From assembly GCA_016721425.1 (NCBI GenBank), contig JADKID010000009.1:186001-250000 (forward strand): 64,000 nucleotides of DNA, written 5' to 3'. The notes under the pieces were generated by a model. That model saw only the letters and a list, made by a program, of their open reading frames with translations, was not told where the DNA came from and did not search any database. The stretch comes from Bryobacterales bacterium. Its GTDB lineage: Bacteria > Acidobacteriota > Terriglobia > Bryobacterales > Bryobacteraceae. A program made the position numbers and the translations under genes. Shown here piece after piece: positions 45,140 to 58,001 of the stretch (position 1 is its first letter; the number at the start of each line of letters is the position of its first letter).

Positions 45140-45209
45140 TTTCGGCGGTTCGGTTTCCGCTCCTCTGCTGTGATACCGTATGCGGTAAGTCAGTTTTCAG
45201 GAGCGTGGC

Positions 45210-46103
45210 ATGGCGAACTTCAGCAGAAGAGACTTCCTCCGGACCACAGCAGGCGCGGCCGGAGCCCTCGCAATCGGCGGCACTGCCCTCGCGGCGGCCA
45301 AGCGTGCCGCCACAGATTGGGTCCCGCTGGGCCAGTCCGGCGTGAAGGTCACGCGGCTCGCCTTTGGCACCGGCACCTTCGGCGGCAGGGTGCAACGCGA
45401 ACTGGGCCAGGAGGGCTTCAACAAGCTGGTCCGCTACGCCTACGAGCGCGGCATCCGCTTCTTTGAGACCGCCGACAACTACAAAGAGATGCCCACCATG
45501 CTCGGCATCGCGCTGAAAGGCCTGCCGCGCGATTCCTACCGCGTCATGACCAAATACCGCCTGAAGGACCAGGAGAATCCGCAGGCCACCATCGACCGCC
45601 TGCGCACCGAGTTGCAGACCGAGCAGCTCGACGTGCTGCTGCTCCATTGCGTCCGCACGGCCGATTGGTCTGAGAACTTCAAGAAGCTGCGCGACGAATT
45701 CGACGAGGCCAAGCACAAGAAGGTGATCCTGGCCCACGGCGCATCGTGCCACGGGCTGCTGCCGCTGCGCGCGTTCCCCGATAATAAGTGGCTGGACGTG
45801 GCGCTGATGCGCGTCAACCACAACGGCACGCGCATGGATTCGCTGCAAGGCGGCGAATCGGCCGAGATCAAGGGCGACGTGCCCGAGGTGATCTCGCATG
45901 TGGCCAAGGTGCACAAACAGGGCACCGGCGTGATCGCTATGAAGATCATGGGCGAGGGCGCATTCAAGGATCCGGAGACGCGCGACGCCTCCGTCAAATT
46001 CGTCATGCAACTCGGCACCGTGGACGCGGTGACCATCGGCTTCAAGAGCCCCGCCGAGATCGACGAGGCCATCGAGCGGATGGGGCGCCACCTCAACGCA
46101 TAG
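45210..46103 (+). CDS. aldo/keto reductase family protein with Tat signal
   Basis: The protein has 297 residues. The N-terminal SRRDFLRTTAGAAGALAIGG is a twin-arginine signal, so it is exported folded. The AKR barrel is present: VKVTRLAFGTGTFGG, GIRFFETADNYK (the Tyr of the active site), LDVLLLHCVRTADW, and a C-terminal ITIGFKSPAEI-like cofactor segment. Typical AKRs use NADPH, and export by Tat suggests the cofactor is loaded first. The physiological substrate is unknown. Confidence 0.88.
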   Translation: MANFSRRDFLRTTAGAAGALAIGGTALAAAKRAATDWVPLGQSGVKVTRLAFGTGTFGGRVQRELGQEGFNKLVRYAYERGIRFFETADNYKEMPTMLGIALKGLPRDSYRVMTKYRLKDQENPQATIDRLRTELQTEQLDVLLLHCVRTADWSENFKKLRDEFDEAKHKKVILAHGASCHGLLPLRAFPDNKWLDVALMRVNHNGTRMDSLQGGESAEIKGDVPEVISHVAKVHKQGTGVIAMKIMGEGAFKDPETRDASVKFVMQLGTVDAVTIGFKSPAEIDEAIERMGRHLNA

Positions 46104-46159
46104 GGCTTGCGTCGAGCTTGCCCCGGGGCACATGGCGCGTGTAGTATACTCACGCAGCC

Positions 46160-47476
46160 ATGTTGCCCCAATACCTAGCCAAAGCCGTCCCCAATCCGGC
46201 CGCCAACCGCGCGCCGTGGTATAAGAACACCGCGCCCACTTATGCGGGCATTTTCCTGTGGATCGCGTTCTATGATTCCATCGCCGCCGGCACCATCACG
46301 CGCGGGACCATTGCCGTCTGCCTGCTGGCCCTGGCCGTGGCCGGCGCGCTGAGCTACGCGCTCTACTACTACGTCCCGGCCATGCTCGGCATGAAGACCG
46401 GATACCCGCTCTATGTCGTGGGCAGTTCCACCTTCGGCACCAAAGGCGGCTACGCGATGCCCGGCCTGCTGATGGGCCTGTTGCAGGTGGGCTGGTTTGC
46501 GGTGGGCACGTTCTTCGCCTCGACGTTTGTCCTCAAGGCGCTCAACATGGATGCCACGCCCGGCAGCGTGCCCTTCATCATCGTCGGCGTCATCTGGGGC
46601 TACCTGATGGCGTGGTTCGGCGTGATGGGCATTCAATATGTCGCGCGCATCGCCACGTTCCTCAACTTCATTCCGCTGGTCATGCTGATCATCGTCTTTG
46701 CGAAGACAGCGGACGGCGTTGGCGGCCACGTGCCATCCAATCCCAGCAGCTTCGTCGCCTTCACCATGCTGCTCCAGATCGTCATCGGCTTCTTCGCCAC
46801 GGCCGGCGCCGCGGGCGCGGACATCTGCACCAACAGCCGCAATGAGGGCGACGTGAAGTGGGGCGGCATGGTGGGTATCGTACTCGCGGTGATCGTCGCC
46901 GGCGGCCTGCCGCTGATGTCCGTGGCCGGAGCCAAAGTGCTGATGCCCTCCGTGCAGGGCTTCAACTATAGCGACGTGGTGGGCGGCATCGGCGGCCCGC
47001 TGGCCGTCGCCATGTTCTTCCTCTTCACGCTGGCGTCGGTGCCCTCGGCCTGCTTCTGCGCCTTCATCGCCGGCAATAGCTTCTCGACGATGATCCCCGG
47101 CGTCCCGCGCCTGGGCTCCACCATGGTCGGCATGACCGTGGCCATCGTGCTGGCAGTCACCGGCGTGGCCGCCAACCTGATCGGCTTCTTCACCATCGTC
47201 GGCGCCAGCTTCGGCCCCATCTGCGGCGCCATGGCGGCCGATTACCTGCTCAGCGGGAAGAAATGGGCCGGACCGCGCGAGGGCATCAACTGGGCCGGCT
47301 ACGGCGCCTGGGCCGTGGGCTTCCTCGTCGGGATTCTGCCCTTCCTGCCCGTGTCGCCCGAGGTGAAGGAACTGGCGCAGCCGGCCGTGGTGTATAGCTT
47401 CATCACCGGCTTTATCGTGTATGTGATCCTCGCCAAGGCCGGCCTGGAGCCCAAGACCGTGCCAATGCCGAAGTAG
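46160..47476 (+). CDS. NCS1-family nucleobase/cytosine permease-like transporter
   Basis: The protein has 438 residues and about 12 transmembrane helices. It resembles the cytosine-purine permease (NCS1/CodB) family in size and in the segment ANRAPWYKNTAPTYAGIFLW at the start. It probably imports a nucleobase or related heterocycle by cation symport; the substrate is not readable. TATACT at 46145-46150 lies 9 bases before the ATG and could be a -10 with a very short leader. Confidence 0.85.
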   Translation: MLPQYLAKAVPNPAANRAPWYKNTAPTYAGIFLWIAFYDSIAAGTITRGTIAVCLLALAVAGALSYALYYYVPAMLGMKTGYPLYVVGSSTFGTKGGYAMPGLLMGLLQVGWFAVGTFFASTFVLKALNMDATPGSVPFIIVGVIWGYLMAWFGVMGIQYVARIATFLNFIPLVMLIIVFAKTADGVGGHVPSNPSSFVAFTMLLQIVIGFFATAGAAGADICTNSRNEGDVKWGGMVGIVLAVIVAGGLPLMSVAGAKVLMPSVQGFNYSDVVGGIGGPLAVAMFFLFTLASVPSACFCAFIAGNSFSTMIPGVPRLGSTMVGMTVAIVLAVTGVAANLIGFFTIVGASFGPICGAMAADYLLSGKKWAGPREGINWAGYGAWAVGFLVGILPFLPVSPEVKELAQPAVVYSFITGFIVYVILAKAGLEPKTVPMPK

Positions 47477-47483
47477 TTCACCA

Positions 47484-47519
47484 GGCGGCAGTTCTTGCCA
47501 TCCGGTAAGAACTGCCGCC
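47484..47519 (+). terminator. strong stem-loop after the permease gene
   Basis: GGCGGCAGTTCTT (47484-47496) pairs perfectly with AAGAACTGCCGCC (47507-47519) around a 10-base loop, starting 7 bp after the permease stop. No T run follows, so it is a likely but not classical terminator. Confidence 0.65.
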
Positions 47520-47587
47520 CCCTCCGCCCGCCAAACCTCACAAAACAAAAGCCCACGCTGTGGCCCGCCAAATGCAGTTCTCCCTGC

Positions 47588-48250
47588 ATGAGTCGAACAC
47601 TTTGCCTGATGCCGGCCGGCATTCTGGCCCTGGCGCTGTGCCAGACCGGCTGTGAACCGGTTTCCCCCGATGCGAAGGCCGCCGCCCCCCCCACCAGTGC
47701 TGCCGCCATGGAGCCGGTCCTCGCCCCGGCGCCCGATCTCGTCATCCCTGCCGGCGCCTATCTCCAGGTCCGCCTCGATAACGCCATCTCCACCACCGCC
47801 ACGCGCCCTGGCGACCGCTTCACCGGCTCGCTGGTGCAGCCCGTCACCGTCCAGGGCCGCACCGCCCTGCCGCGCGGCATCGGCGTCTCCGGCATCGTGC
47901 GCCAAAGTGCGCCCTCCGGCCGTCTGAAGGGCCGCGCCGTGCTCACCCTGGCGCTGGACCGCATCGAGCTCGACGGCCGCGCCTACCAGGTGGCCACCAC
48001 CACCGTCGGCCGCACCAGCGCCGCTCACAAAAAGCGCAACTGGGCGCTGGTGGGCGGCGGCACCGGCGCGGGCGCGCTGATCGGCGGCCTGGCCGGCGGC
48101 GGAGGCGCAGCCCTCATCGGCGCCGGAGCCGGCGCGGCGGCCGGCACCATTGGCGCGGCCGCCACCGGACGGCGCCAGGTGGGCCTGCCGGCGGAGTCCA
48201 TTTTGATCTTCCGGACTAGCCAACCGCTGGCCGTCCGGACCGCCCGGTAG
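47588..48250 (+). CDS. glycine-zipper lipoprotein
   Basis: The protein has 220 residues. The ATG at 47588 gives a lipoprotein signal (MSRTLCLMPAGILALALCQT, Cys in QTGCEP). The middle (PAGAYLQVRLDNAISTTATR, about 55-140) is a beta-barrel-like domain; the end holds a long glycine-zipper helix (GGTGAGALIGGLAGGGGAAL) that may pack in the outer membrane. Its function is unknown; similar proteins stabilise the envelope. Confidence 0.75.
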   Translation: MSRTLCLMPAGILALALCQTGCEPVSPDAKAAAPPTSAAAMEPVLAPAPDLVIPAGAYLQVRLDNAISTTATRPGDRFTGSLVQPVTVQGRTALPRGIGVSGIVRQSAPSGRLKGRAVLTLALDRIELDGRAYQVATTTVGRTSAAHKKRNWALVGGGTGAGALIGGLAGGGGAALIGAGAGAAAGTIGAAATGRRQVGLPAESILIFRTSQPLAVRTAR

Positions 48251-48281
48251 AATGGAGTGCACGTCCTGTAAGTTCGCGACG

Positions 48282-48341
48282 TGCAAGTCTCTGAGCGCAA
48301 GTTACTGAGCCGCAAGTTACTGAGCCGCAAGTTACTGAGCC
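48282..48341 (+). repeat. 15-bp tandem repeat beside the REP
   Basis: The unit GCAAGTTACTGAGCC occurs three times in a row (48297-48341) with a diverged fourth copy before (48282 on). It runs into the left REP copy; the last unit overlaps it. Confidence 0.8.
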
Positions 48342-48359
48342 GCGACCGTCAGGGAGCGG
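48335..48359 (+). repeat. REP-like element, left copy
   Basis: These 25 bp are the exact inverted complement of 48878-48902. The pair flanks the transposase gene, the layout of a REP-RAYT unit. Confidence 0.85.
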
Positions 48360-48374
48360 ACGCGGACGCAGCCG

Positions 48375-48868
48375 TCATCGCTGACTGCTGACGAACACCG
48401 CCATCGGCTCGCCCTGCTCCTCGACGACATACCGAATCGCTTCCTGCACATGCTGGTCCTTCCACAGCCATCGGGTGCTTCCATGGCGCGCCATCGCTTT
48501 CGATCAGATCCATCGTGCCCCAGGCGGTTCAAGGCTCGGCTGGCATACGACTTGAAATCGCTCATGATCTTCTCTGGACGCACCTCAGCTTCCACGACTA
48601 CATGAACATGATTCGTTCGCACATGGGCGGCCAACAATCCCCAACTGCGGTGCAAGCAGACCTCTTGCAGGGCCTGCAGGACAACCGCGCGGCTCTCGAA
48701 GTCGAGTAAATATGGCGACTGATCCATGGCTTGACGTTCCACCGAAACCCGATCCGGATCGGTTTCCAGCACTCGGCCACCGTGCAGATTGTGGCGCCGG
48801 CCTACGGAACCCGATTCATCGCCGTGGAGGTGCCCGCCGTAGCACGAAAATGTAATGAAGTACCTCAT
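48375..48868 (-). pseudogene. REP-associated tyrosine transposase (RAYT, TnpA_REP), frameshifted
   Basis: The protein starts MRYFITFSCYGGHLHGDESG. The HUH motif NHVHVVVEA and the catalytic Tyr in FKSYASRALN are intact, so the active site lies before the lesion. After DRKRW the frame reads nonsense; one base removed the sense frame, which continues RHGSTRWLWKDQHVQEAIRY to its stop at 48375 (restoring one G in TGGGCG gives W-A-R-H). About 40 C-terminal residues are thus lost. RAYTs nick and move REP sequences and are usually single-copy domesticated genes; this one appears recently broken. The exact boundaries depend on the repaired frame. Confidence 0.8.
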
Positions 48869-48877
48869 CAGGGCACA

Positions 48878-48902
48878 CCGCTCCCTGACGGTCGCGGCTC
48901 AG
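48878..48902 (-). repeat. REP-like element, right copy
   Basis: The inverted partner of 48335-48359, identical over 25 bp; it lies just upstream of the transposase start. Confidence 0.85.
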
Positions 48903-48973
48903 ACGATCGTACCGCCCCTTGAGGCAGATGGGCCGTCCTTGCTACGTTGGTGAGAGGCGGACACCGCGAACAA

Positions 48974-49827
<854 letters not shown>

Positions 49828-49831
<4 letters not shown>

Positions 49832-51398
49832 CAATGGGCTGTATGCGACGGCTCTGCCTCCTTTTGATCTGCGCCGCCTGCGTCTGGGCGCAGCCGCCCT
49901 ACGACCTGCTGATCCGCAACGCGCGCGTCATTGATGGCGCCGGCAATCCGTGGTTCCGCGCGGACATCGCCATCAAGAGCGGCCGCATCAGCGCCATCGG
50001 CGCGCTCGGCCCGGTGGCCGCCGCGCGCGTCATCGACGCCAAAGACCGCATCGTCACCCCGGGCTTCCTCGATGTCCATACGCATATCGAGGGCGGTGTG
50101 GAGCGAGTCCCGCGTGGCGACAACTACCTGATGGACGGCGTCACCACGGTGGTCACCGGCAACTGCGGCAGCTCGGCGGAGCACATGGGCGAATGGTTCC
50201 GCGAGCTGGAATCCAAAGGCATCGGCCTCAATGTCGCCGCGCTGGTCGGCCACAACACGGTGCGCCGCCTGGTAATGGGCACGGCCAACCGCCCGGCCAC
50301 TGCGGATGAGCTCACGCAGATGAAGGCGCTGGTCGACACCGCCATGCGAGAAGGCGCAGTCGGCTTTTCCACCGGCCTCATCTACATCCCCGGCACCTAC
50401 TCCAACTCCGACGAGGTGGTGGATCTCGCCAAGGCCGCGGCCGCCTACCAGGGCGTCTACGCCAGCCACATGCGCGACGAGGGCCCCAAGATACTGGACG
50501 CCATCAATGAGGCCGCCCGCGTGGGTCTCGAGGCCGGCATGCGCGTGGAGCTTTCGCACTTCAAGATCGATGCGCCGCGCCTTTGGGGCATGAGCGACAA
50601 GTCGCTTGCGCTGGTGGACGAGTACCGCCGCAAGGGTGTCGATGTCGTCATCGATCAATACCCCTATGACCAGGCCTCCACCAACCTCGGCATCACGCTG
50701 CCCACGTGGGCGCTGGCCGATGGAGCCGAGAAGATCAAGGAGCGCCTCACCACGCCCGGCACGCGCGGCGAAATCGCGGCCGAGATGAAGCGCATGATCG
50801 ACGAGCTCGGCCATGCGGATTTTGACTACGCCACCGTGGCCACCTTCCGCCCGAACAGAGCCTACGAGGGCAAGAACATCAAAGAGATCACGGTGCTGCG
50901 CGGCCAGCCGCCCACGGTGGCCAACCAGATCGACACCATCTTCGACATGATGATCGGCGGCGGCGCGCAGATGGTCTATCACTCCATGGGCGACGTGGAC
51001 GTGGAGCGCATCCTGCGCTACCCGCACACCGCCATCGCCAGCGACGGTGGAGTCCGCGTCCTCGGCGAGGGCGTGCCCCACCCGCGCTCCTACGGCACCA
51101 ACGCGCGAGTGCTGGCTGAGTTTGTCCGCAAGCGCGGCGTTCTCACGCTGGAGGACGCCATCCGCCGCATGACTTCCCTGCCCGCGCGCACCTTCGGCTT
51201 CAAAGACCGCGGCATCCTGCGCGAGGGCGCCGCCGCCGACATCCTCATCTTCGATCCCGCCCGCGTCCAGGACAAGGCCACCTACATCCAGCCCCACCAA
51301 TTCACCGAGGGCTTCGATTTCGTCATCGTCAACGGCACGCTGATGGTGGACGAGGGCAAGCTCACTGAAGCCCGCGCAGGAAAAGTGCTCCGCCGCCA

Positions 51399-51402
<4 letters not shown>
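49828..51402 (+). CDS. N-acyl-D-amino-acid deacylase (amidohydrolase family), secreted
   Basis: The protein has 524 residues with a signal peptide (MRRLCLLLICAACVWAQ; the ATG at 49843 fits it, the ATG at 49828 overlaps accD). The metal-dependent amidohydrolase barrel shows DVHTHIEGG, the D-aminoacylase hallmark VVTGNCGSS, YASHMRDEG, and a late Asp in IASDGGVRVLG. It hydrolyses N-acyl-D-amino acids to the free D-amino acid, perhaps from cell-wall or acylated peptides. It overlaps the ABC-F gene by 4 bp. Confidence 0.9.
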
Positions 51403-53315
<1,913 letters not shown>

Positions 53316-53334
53316 GCGCATTGTTCGTGACATA

Positions 53335-54594
53335 ATGCAACTGCCTGCCCGTGAAGGAGGCCGCTTGCTACACGACGCTCAGTACCTGCTCGTCACGCAC
53401 ATCCCGTTCGCGCGGAACGCCGAAGGGCAGGCCGTTCTGGATGGTCTTTGGGCGCGGGACCTCATCGGCATGGCGAAGGCCGTCGGACCCTTTCGCGTGG
53501 CCGCGCCGGAGGTGAGCGCCGCCACGCTCAGCACGTGGGGTCCGCATGCCGCCACTCTGCCGGAATCCACCGGCGTTAGCCTGCGCGGCTTCTCGCCGGT
53601 ACACAGCCGCCGCGATCTCTGGCGCTGGCCCTCCATCCGCTCCGTCCTGGCTGACGAGGTTCGCCGGGCCTCGCTGATCCACACCTCGAACTTTTTCCCG
53701 CCCTACACCGGCCTCTACTACGCGCACGATCTGGCAGTCCGCCTCGGCAAAAAGACTCTCTTTGTCATCGCCGAGGACTTCCACGACATGCTCGATTGGG
53801 AGTGGGTCCGGCCCACGCGGGGCCTCGCCCGCTGGCGCCGCGAGCGTGAAGTGGCCGCTCTGGACCGCGACGTCCGACAGCGCGCCCAGACAGCGTCTCT
53901 CACCTTCCTCCACACGCCGGCGTCGGTGCAACGTTACCGCCTCTACGCCCACAACTCCGTGGCCATTCGCCAGCCTGGACATGAACTGGAGCAGGTGATC
54001 TCCGCCGAAGCCCTCGATCAGCGTCTCGCCTCGCTGGCCACGGGCCGCCCCCTGCAACTCGTCTCTGCCTGCCGCCATTCCGGCCTCAAGGGGCTGGATC
54101 TGCTCATCCGCGCCATCGGCCTGCTCCGCCACCGCGGCGTCGCCGTCACGGCCACCCTCTTCGGCCAGGGCGCCGAGACCAGCAGCCTGCAAGCCCTCGC
54201 GGCTCAGCTTGGCGTTTCCGATTCCGTACTCCTGCCCGGCTCCCTCGCCGCCGGCCCCGAGCTCGACGCCGCCCTCCAACGCGCGGATTTGTTCATGATG
54301 ACCCACCGTAGCAACGACTTTGGCCGCGCGTTCTTTGACGCCATGGCCGCTGGCTTGCCCGTGATGGCCTTCCACACGCCGGCCAGCTCACAGACCGTCT
54401 ACGATGGCCGCGATGGCTTCCTGACCCCTCTGGACGACGTGCAGGGCATTGCAGAGCGCCTCGCCAGCCTGCATCGCGACCGGGCCGTACTGGCCGCCGC
54501 CTCGCGCTCTGCCCGCATCCGGGCTCTGGAGAATACCCGCACCGAATGGTTCCGCATCCGTGCCCAGTGGACCATGGAGCTGCTAAAAGCGTGA
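53335..54594 (+). CDS. family 4-type glycosyltransferase
   Basis: The protein has 419 residues with two Rossmann-like domains; the second has QLVSACRHSGLKGLDLLIRA, ATLFGQGAETSSLQALAAQL and DLFMMTHRSNDFGRAFFDAM, the usual donor-binding block of GT4 (E in related enzymes is here not obvious). It transfers a sugar from a nucleotide donor; the acceptor is unknown. Start choice: ATG at 53335, or a TTG at 53365 that sits 4 bases after a perfect AAGGAGG. It is 19 bp after the ABC-F gene. Confidence 0.85.
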   Translation: MQLPAREGGRLLHDAQYLLVTHIPFARNAEGQAVLDGLWARDLIGMAKAVGPFRVAAPEVSAATLSTWGPHAATLPESTGVSLRGFSPVHSRRDLWRWPSIRSVLADEVRRASLIHTSNFFPPYTGLYYAHDLAVRLGKKTLFVIAEDFHDMLDWEWVRPTRGLARWRREREVAALDRDVRQRAQTASLTFLHTPASVQRYRLYAHNSVAIRQPGHELEQVISAEALDQRLASLATGRPLQLVSACRHSGLKGLDLLIRAIGLLRHRGVAVTATLFGQGAETSSLQALAAQLGVSDSVLLPGSLAAGPELDAALQRADLFMMTHRSNDFGRAFFDAMAAGLPVMAFHTPASSQTVYDGRDGFLTPLDDVQGIAERLASLHRDRAVLAAASRSARIRALENTRTEWFRIRAQWTMELLKA

Positions 54595-54625
54595 GGCGGC
54601 TGTGCCACGATGGCCAGCCGCCTCA
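54592..54625. terminator. bidirectional stem-loop between convergent genes
   Basis: TGAGGCGGCTG (54592-54602) pairs with CAGCCGCCTCA (54615-54625), with an inner GCCA/TGGC pair. It begins on the glycosyltransferase stop codon and lies between two convergent genes, so it can serve both. Confidence 0.7.
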
Positions 54626-54652
54626 ACCGCGTCCGTCAGATGGCTGTGTCGA

Positions 54653-57600
54653 TCAGAACGCCAGCTTCAGTGCAAACTGAATCTGCCGCGGCAGCGAAGA
54701 CAATCCCGTGATCGTGCCGAAGTTGTTCGCCAGCACGTTGCCTTGCGCCGCCCCGAGGTTCGTCTTATTAAGCAGGTTGAAGAACTCCGCCCGGAATTCC
54801 AGACGCATTCCCTCCCGCGGCAAGCCAAACTCCTTGTGCGCGCCGCCATCGAAGTTGTAGATCGCGTTGCTGCGCGCAACGTTCCTCCCCAGATTCCCGA
54901 ATGGCTTCGAGGGATCGTTCGGAGTGGCCGTGCTCGGCGCAATCACCGCCGCCTTGTTGAAGTAGTTCGTCGGGCTCTTTGCGTCCGAGTACAGACTCCC
55001 GCCTAAGTAGTTCGGCCGGTAGGTGGGCGCGGTCGATACCTGGAACAGACTCGGCACCGAGTAGCTCATGTTGATGGGCTGGCCGCTGGTCATCGTATTG
55101 ATGCCAGTCAGCCGCCATCCACCGATCAGCGCATTCACAAAGCCATTGGCGCTGGAGCCCCATTTCCGGCCCTTGCCGTATGGCACTTCCCAAACCACCG
55201 TCGAGGTGTTGTTCAAAGGCTGGTTGTAGCTGCCCAGTGCCTTCTCGTTCCTCATGTCGTTGAAGTTCACCCGCGAGTTGTCGCCATTGGCAGTCTCCAG
55301 GTGTCCGCCGGCGTTATCCATGGTCTTCGACCAGGTGAAGCTGTTCAGCAGGTACAACCCGGCGGCGTATTTCTTCTCCACTTTCCATTGCAGTCCGTGG
55401 TACGTCGAGAAGCCGCCACCCCATGAGATCTGGATGTAGTCGTACCCCTGGATCGGCCGCCTCGCGGCCAGCGCCGTGTTCTCACCCGGCCTGTTCGGGC
55501 GCGCCTGGTTATAGTCGCCCAGAATCATCAGACCGTTGCCACGGTTGCCCACGTAGGCGACGTCGAACAGCAGGTTCTTGGCGATTTCGCGCTGGATCGT
55601 CAGGTGCCAGCTCTGCACGTAGCTCGTCTTGTAGTCGCCCGGCGTATAGTTGGTGCGCGTCGTGGCCGTGGAGAAATTGGACGGATCCACCAGCCCCTTC
55701 GGATACCCCTGCTGCGTGGTGCGGAAGCAGCCACGGTACAGGTCGCCTGTGCACGCTGCCTGCGTCGGCAGTTGATCGATGGACAGATTGACGATGTTCG
55801 GACCGTTGTAGCCCAGCAGGTTCTCGCCGCCCAATCGGTTGAAATGCACATAGCTGATGCCATAGCCGCTGCGAATTACTGTCTTTGGTGTCATGGCGTA
55901 GGCAAGACCCAGCCGCGGGGCGAAGTTGTTTCGGTCGGGCTGGACCAGCGACCGGTCGTAGATTCCACCTTCCTTGGCTTGAATCAGCTTGTTGGTCGCC
56001 GCATCGAGGTTCGCGATGCGATTCTTCTCTTCCCATTGCGGCGTACCGTATTCGTAGCGGACGCCGAGGTTCATCGTCAGCTTGGAATTCACCTTCCAGT
56101 CGTCCTGCAGGTAGAAGAAGTGCATCCTCTGCCGGTAGTTCAGAACGATCTCATTGTTGAGACTGTAGCGCGACCTCGCCCCCACTAGAAAGTCCGCCAG
56201 GTTGTACAGGTTGCTGGCCGCTGCGCCTGTTGGCCGCGAGAAAGTTCCGCCGTAGTTGTCCTGGCCGTACTGCGGATTGAAATCGAAGATGTCCGTGTTG
56301 ATCGATTGATATTCGTAGCCAGCCTTCAACACATGACGCCCGAGGATCTTCGAGTAGTTGGTCTTCGGGTTTACCGTAAACGGGTTCTGGAACTGAGGGT
56401 TGGACGATTGCCGGCCCAGGCTCGTGAAACCGCCGATCGATTGAGACGTCAAGCCGCCGCCGATCACCGGCGAATCCGGCAAGCCCGGAATGCCGTATTC
56501 AGCCAGCATGTTGCCGCGCTCGGCGCCCAGCGCGCTCTTGCCGCCTTCGAACAGGCTTACACCGATACGGAAATCAATCACCGAAGTCGGCGAGAGGTTA
56601 TAGTTGAAGCCACCCGCCACCTGCCGGTTCAGTACCCGCACGTTGCCGTTCGCGTCGCCGCCGGAGTTCCCCGGAATGACATGATTCTCTACCCGGTTGG
56701 AGAGCCTGTGGCTGTAACGTCCAAACACATTCAGCTTGTCGTTGACGTAGTAATCCAATCGCCCGTCGCCCTTGTTGTCCTCCGTCGGAGTGGGCGTCAG
56801 GTAGTCCCAGTTGTTCGAAGGGGCCACTCCAACGGCTGTGCTCCGTGTCGGCGTTGGCAGGTCGGCCAGCACCTTCCGCGCAAAAGGCGTGATGGCGCTC
56901 TGCGGGATCACACCATCGGTGTATACATCGCCTGTCAGCGGATTCCGCACTGCCACGCCAAGGCGTCCCTGCCTCTGCTCCAGCGTCGGAATACTGGCAA
57001 ACTGAAGGCCGCGCTCCACACGGCGGAACCCTTCGTAGTTGCCGAAGAAGAACATCTTGTCCTTCTTGATGGGGCCTCCAAACGCACCGCCAAACTGGTT
57101 CTGCACCAGCACCGGCTTCACACCGGTCGACGGCCGGAAAAATCCCACCGCGTTCAGCTTCGTGTTCCGCAGAAACTCCCACGCCGCACCATGGAACTGG
57201 TTCGATCCGCTGCGCAGGCTGGCGTTGATCACGGCCCCGCCCGCGCGCCCATACTCCGCCGAAAAGTTGTTCGTCTGAACCTTGAACTCCTGCACCGCGT
57301 CCGGGTTCAACTGAACGATCTGGTTCGAGAATCCCTGGTTCGATGTGCCGTAGGCGTTGTTGTCCACGCCGTCCAGCATGAAGTTGTTCCACGAACTGCG
57401 CAGACCGTTCACATTGAACGACGCATCGCGATTGGTGATATTTGATTTCCGGACACCCGGCGACAACAAAGCCAAATCCGCGTATGCCCGCCCGTTCAGC
57501 GGCAGATTCACAATCGCCTCGCGGCTTACCACCTGGCCGCGGTCGCTGGAATCCGATTCCAACATCATCGCCGCCTCGCTCACCGTCACGCTCTCCGTCA

Positions 57601-57928
57601 CCTCGCCCACTGGCAGCGTCAGGTTCACCCGCTGCCGCGCGCTCACCGTCAAGGTAAACTCCGCCGAACTCGCCACCTTGAAGCCCTTCGCTTCGGCTGA
57701 CAGCGTATATGTGCCAATGCGCAGATTCAGAAACTGGTAGTTCCCGTTCTCATCGGACAGTTGGGCCACCTGGACCCCGGTTGTCTTGTTGCTGATCGTC
57801 AGCTTTGCACCGGGCACCACCGCGCCCGAAACATCCACCACAGTCCCCAACACTGTTGCAGTGTCGTATTGTGCAAAAACCGTTGCGCTCCACAGGGCCA
57901 CCGCGAGGATCGACTTGAATTTGACCAT
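54653..57928 (-). CDS. TonB-dependent receptor, Oar-like, with carboxypeptidase-regulatory-like N-terminus
   Basis: The protein has 1091 residues. The ATG at 57928 gives a signal peptide (MVKFKSILAVALWSATVFAQ). The N-terminal CarboxypepD_reg-like domain (TVLGTVVDVSGAVVPGAKLT, GNYQFLNLRIGTYTLSAEAK) is followed by a plug (about 110-230, DGVDNNAYGTSNQGFSNQIV) and a long barrel ending in QIQFALKLAF. This is the expanded acidobacterial Oar-like outer-membrane receptor. It likely imports large ligands such as glycan fragments or binds extracellular matrix; the ligand is not readable. It stands alone on the minus strand. Confidence 0.93.
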   Translation of the reverse strand: MVKFKSILAVALWSATVFAQYDTATVLGTVVDVSGAVVPGAKLTISNKTTGVQVAQLSDENGNYQFLNLRIGTYTLSAEAKGFKVASSAEFTLTVSARQRVNLTLPVGEVTESVTVSEAAMMLESDSSDRGQVVSREAIVNLPLNGRAYADLALLSPGVRKSNITNRDASFNVNGLRSSWNNFMLDGVDNNAYGTSNQGFSNQIVQLNPDAVQEFKVQTNNFSAEYGRAGGAVINASLRSGSNQFHGAAWEFLRNTKLNAVGFFRPSTGVKPVLVQNQFGGAFGGPIKKDKMFFFGNYEGFRRVERGLQFASIPTLEQRQGRLGVAVRNPLTGDVYTDGVIPQSAITPFARKVLADLPTPTRSTAVGVAPSNNWDYLTPTPTEDNKGDGRLDYYVNDKLNVFGRYSHRLSNRVENHVIPGNSGGDANGNVRVLNRQVAGGFNYNLSPTSVIDFRIGVSLFEGGKSALGAERGNMLAEYGIPGLPDSPVIGGGLTSQSIGGFTSLGRQSSNPQFQNPFTVNPKTNYSKILGRHVLKAGYEYQSINTDIFDFNPQYGQDNYGGTFSRPTGAAASNLYNLADFLVGARSRYSLNNEIVLNYRQRMHFFYLQDDWKVNSKLTMNLGVRYEYGTPQWEEKNRIANLDAATNKLIQAKEGGIYDRSLVQPDRNNFAPRLGLAYAMTPKTVIRSGYGISYVHFNRLGGENLLGYNGPNIVNLSIDQLPTQAACTGDLYRGCFRTTQQGYPKGLVDPSNFSTATTRTNYTPGDYKTSYVQSWHLTIQREIAKNLLFDVAYVGNRGNGLMILGDYNQARPNRPGENTALAARRPIQGYDYIQISWGGGFSTYHGLQWKVEKKYAAGLYLLNSFTWSKTMDNAGGHLETANGDNSRVNFNDMRNEKALGSYNQPLNNTSTVVWEVPYGKGRKWGSSANGFVNALIGGWRLTGINTMTSGQPINMSYSVPSLFQVSTAPTYRPNYLGGSLYSDAKSPTNYFNKAAVIAPSTATPNDPSKPFGNLGRNVARSNAIYNFDGGAHKEFGLPREGMRLEFRAEFFNLLNKTNLGAAQGNVLANNFGTITGLSSLPRQIQFALKLAF

Positions 57929-58001
57929 GCCCACCAATGTAGCAGCGAATCATGACAATTCCATCAACACTGCGTTTCTAAGCCGCAACCGGCCCCAAAC
58001 C

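Noticed and set aside
46175..48286. 703-codon open frame on the minus strand
   Set aside because: It lies fully antisense to the permease and glycine-zipper genes, and its Gly/Ala/His/Arg-rich composition is that of a GC-rich shadow frame.
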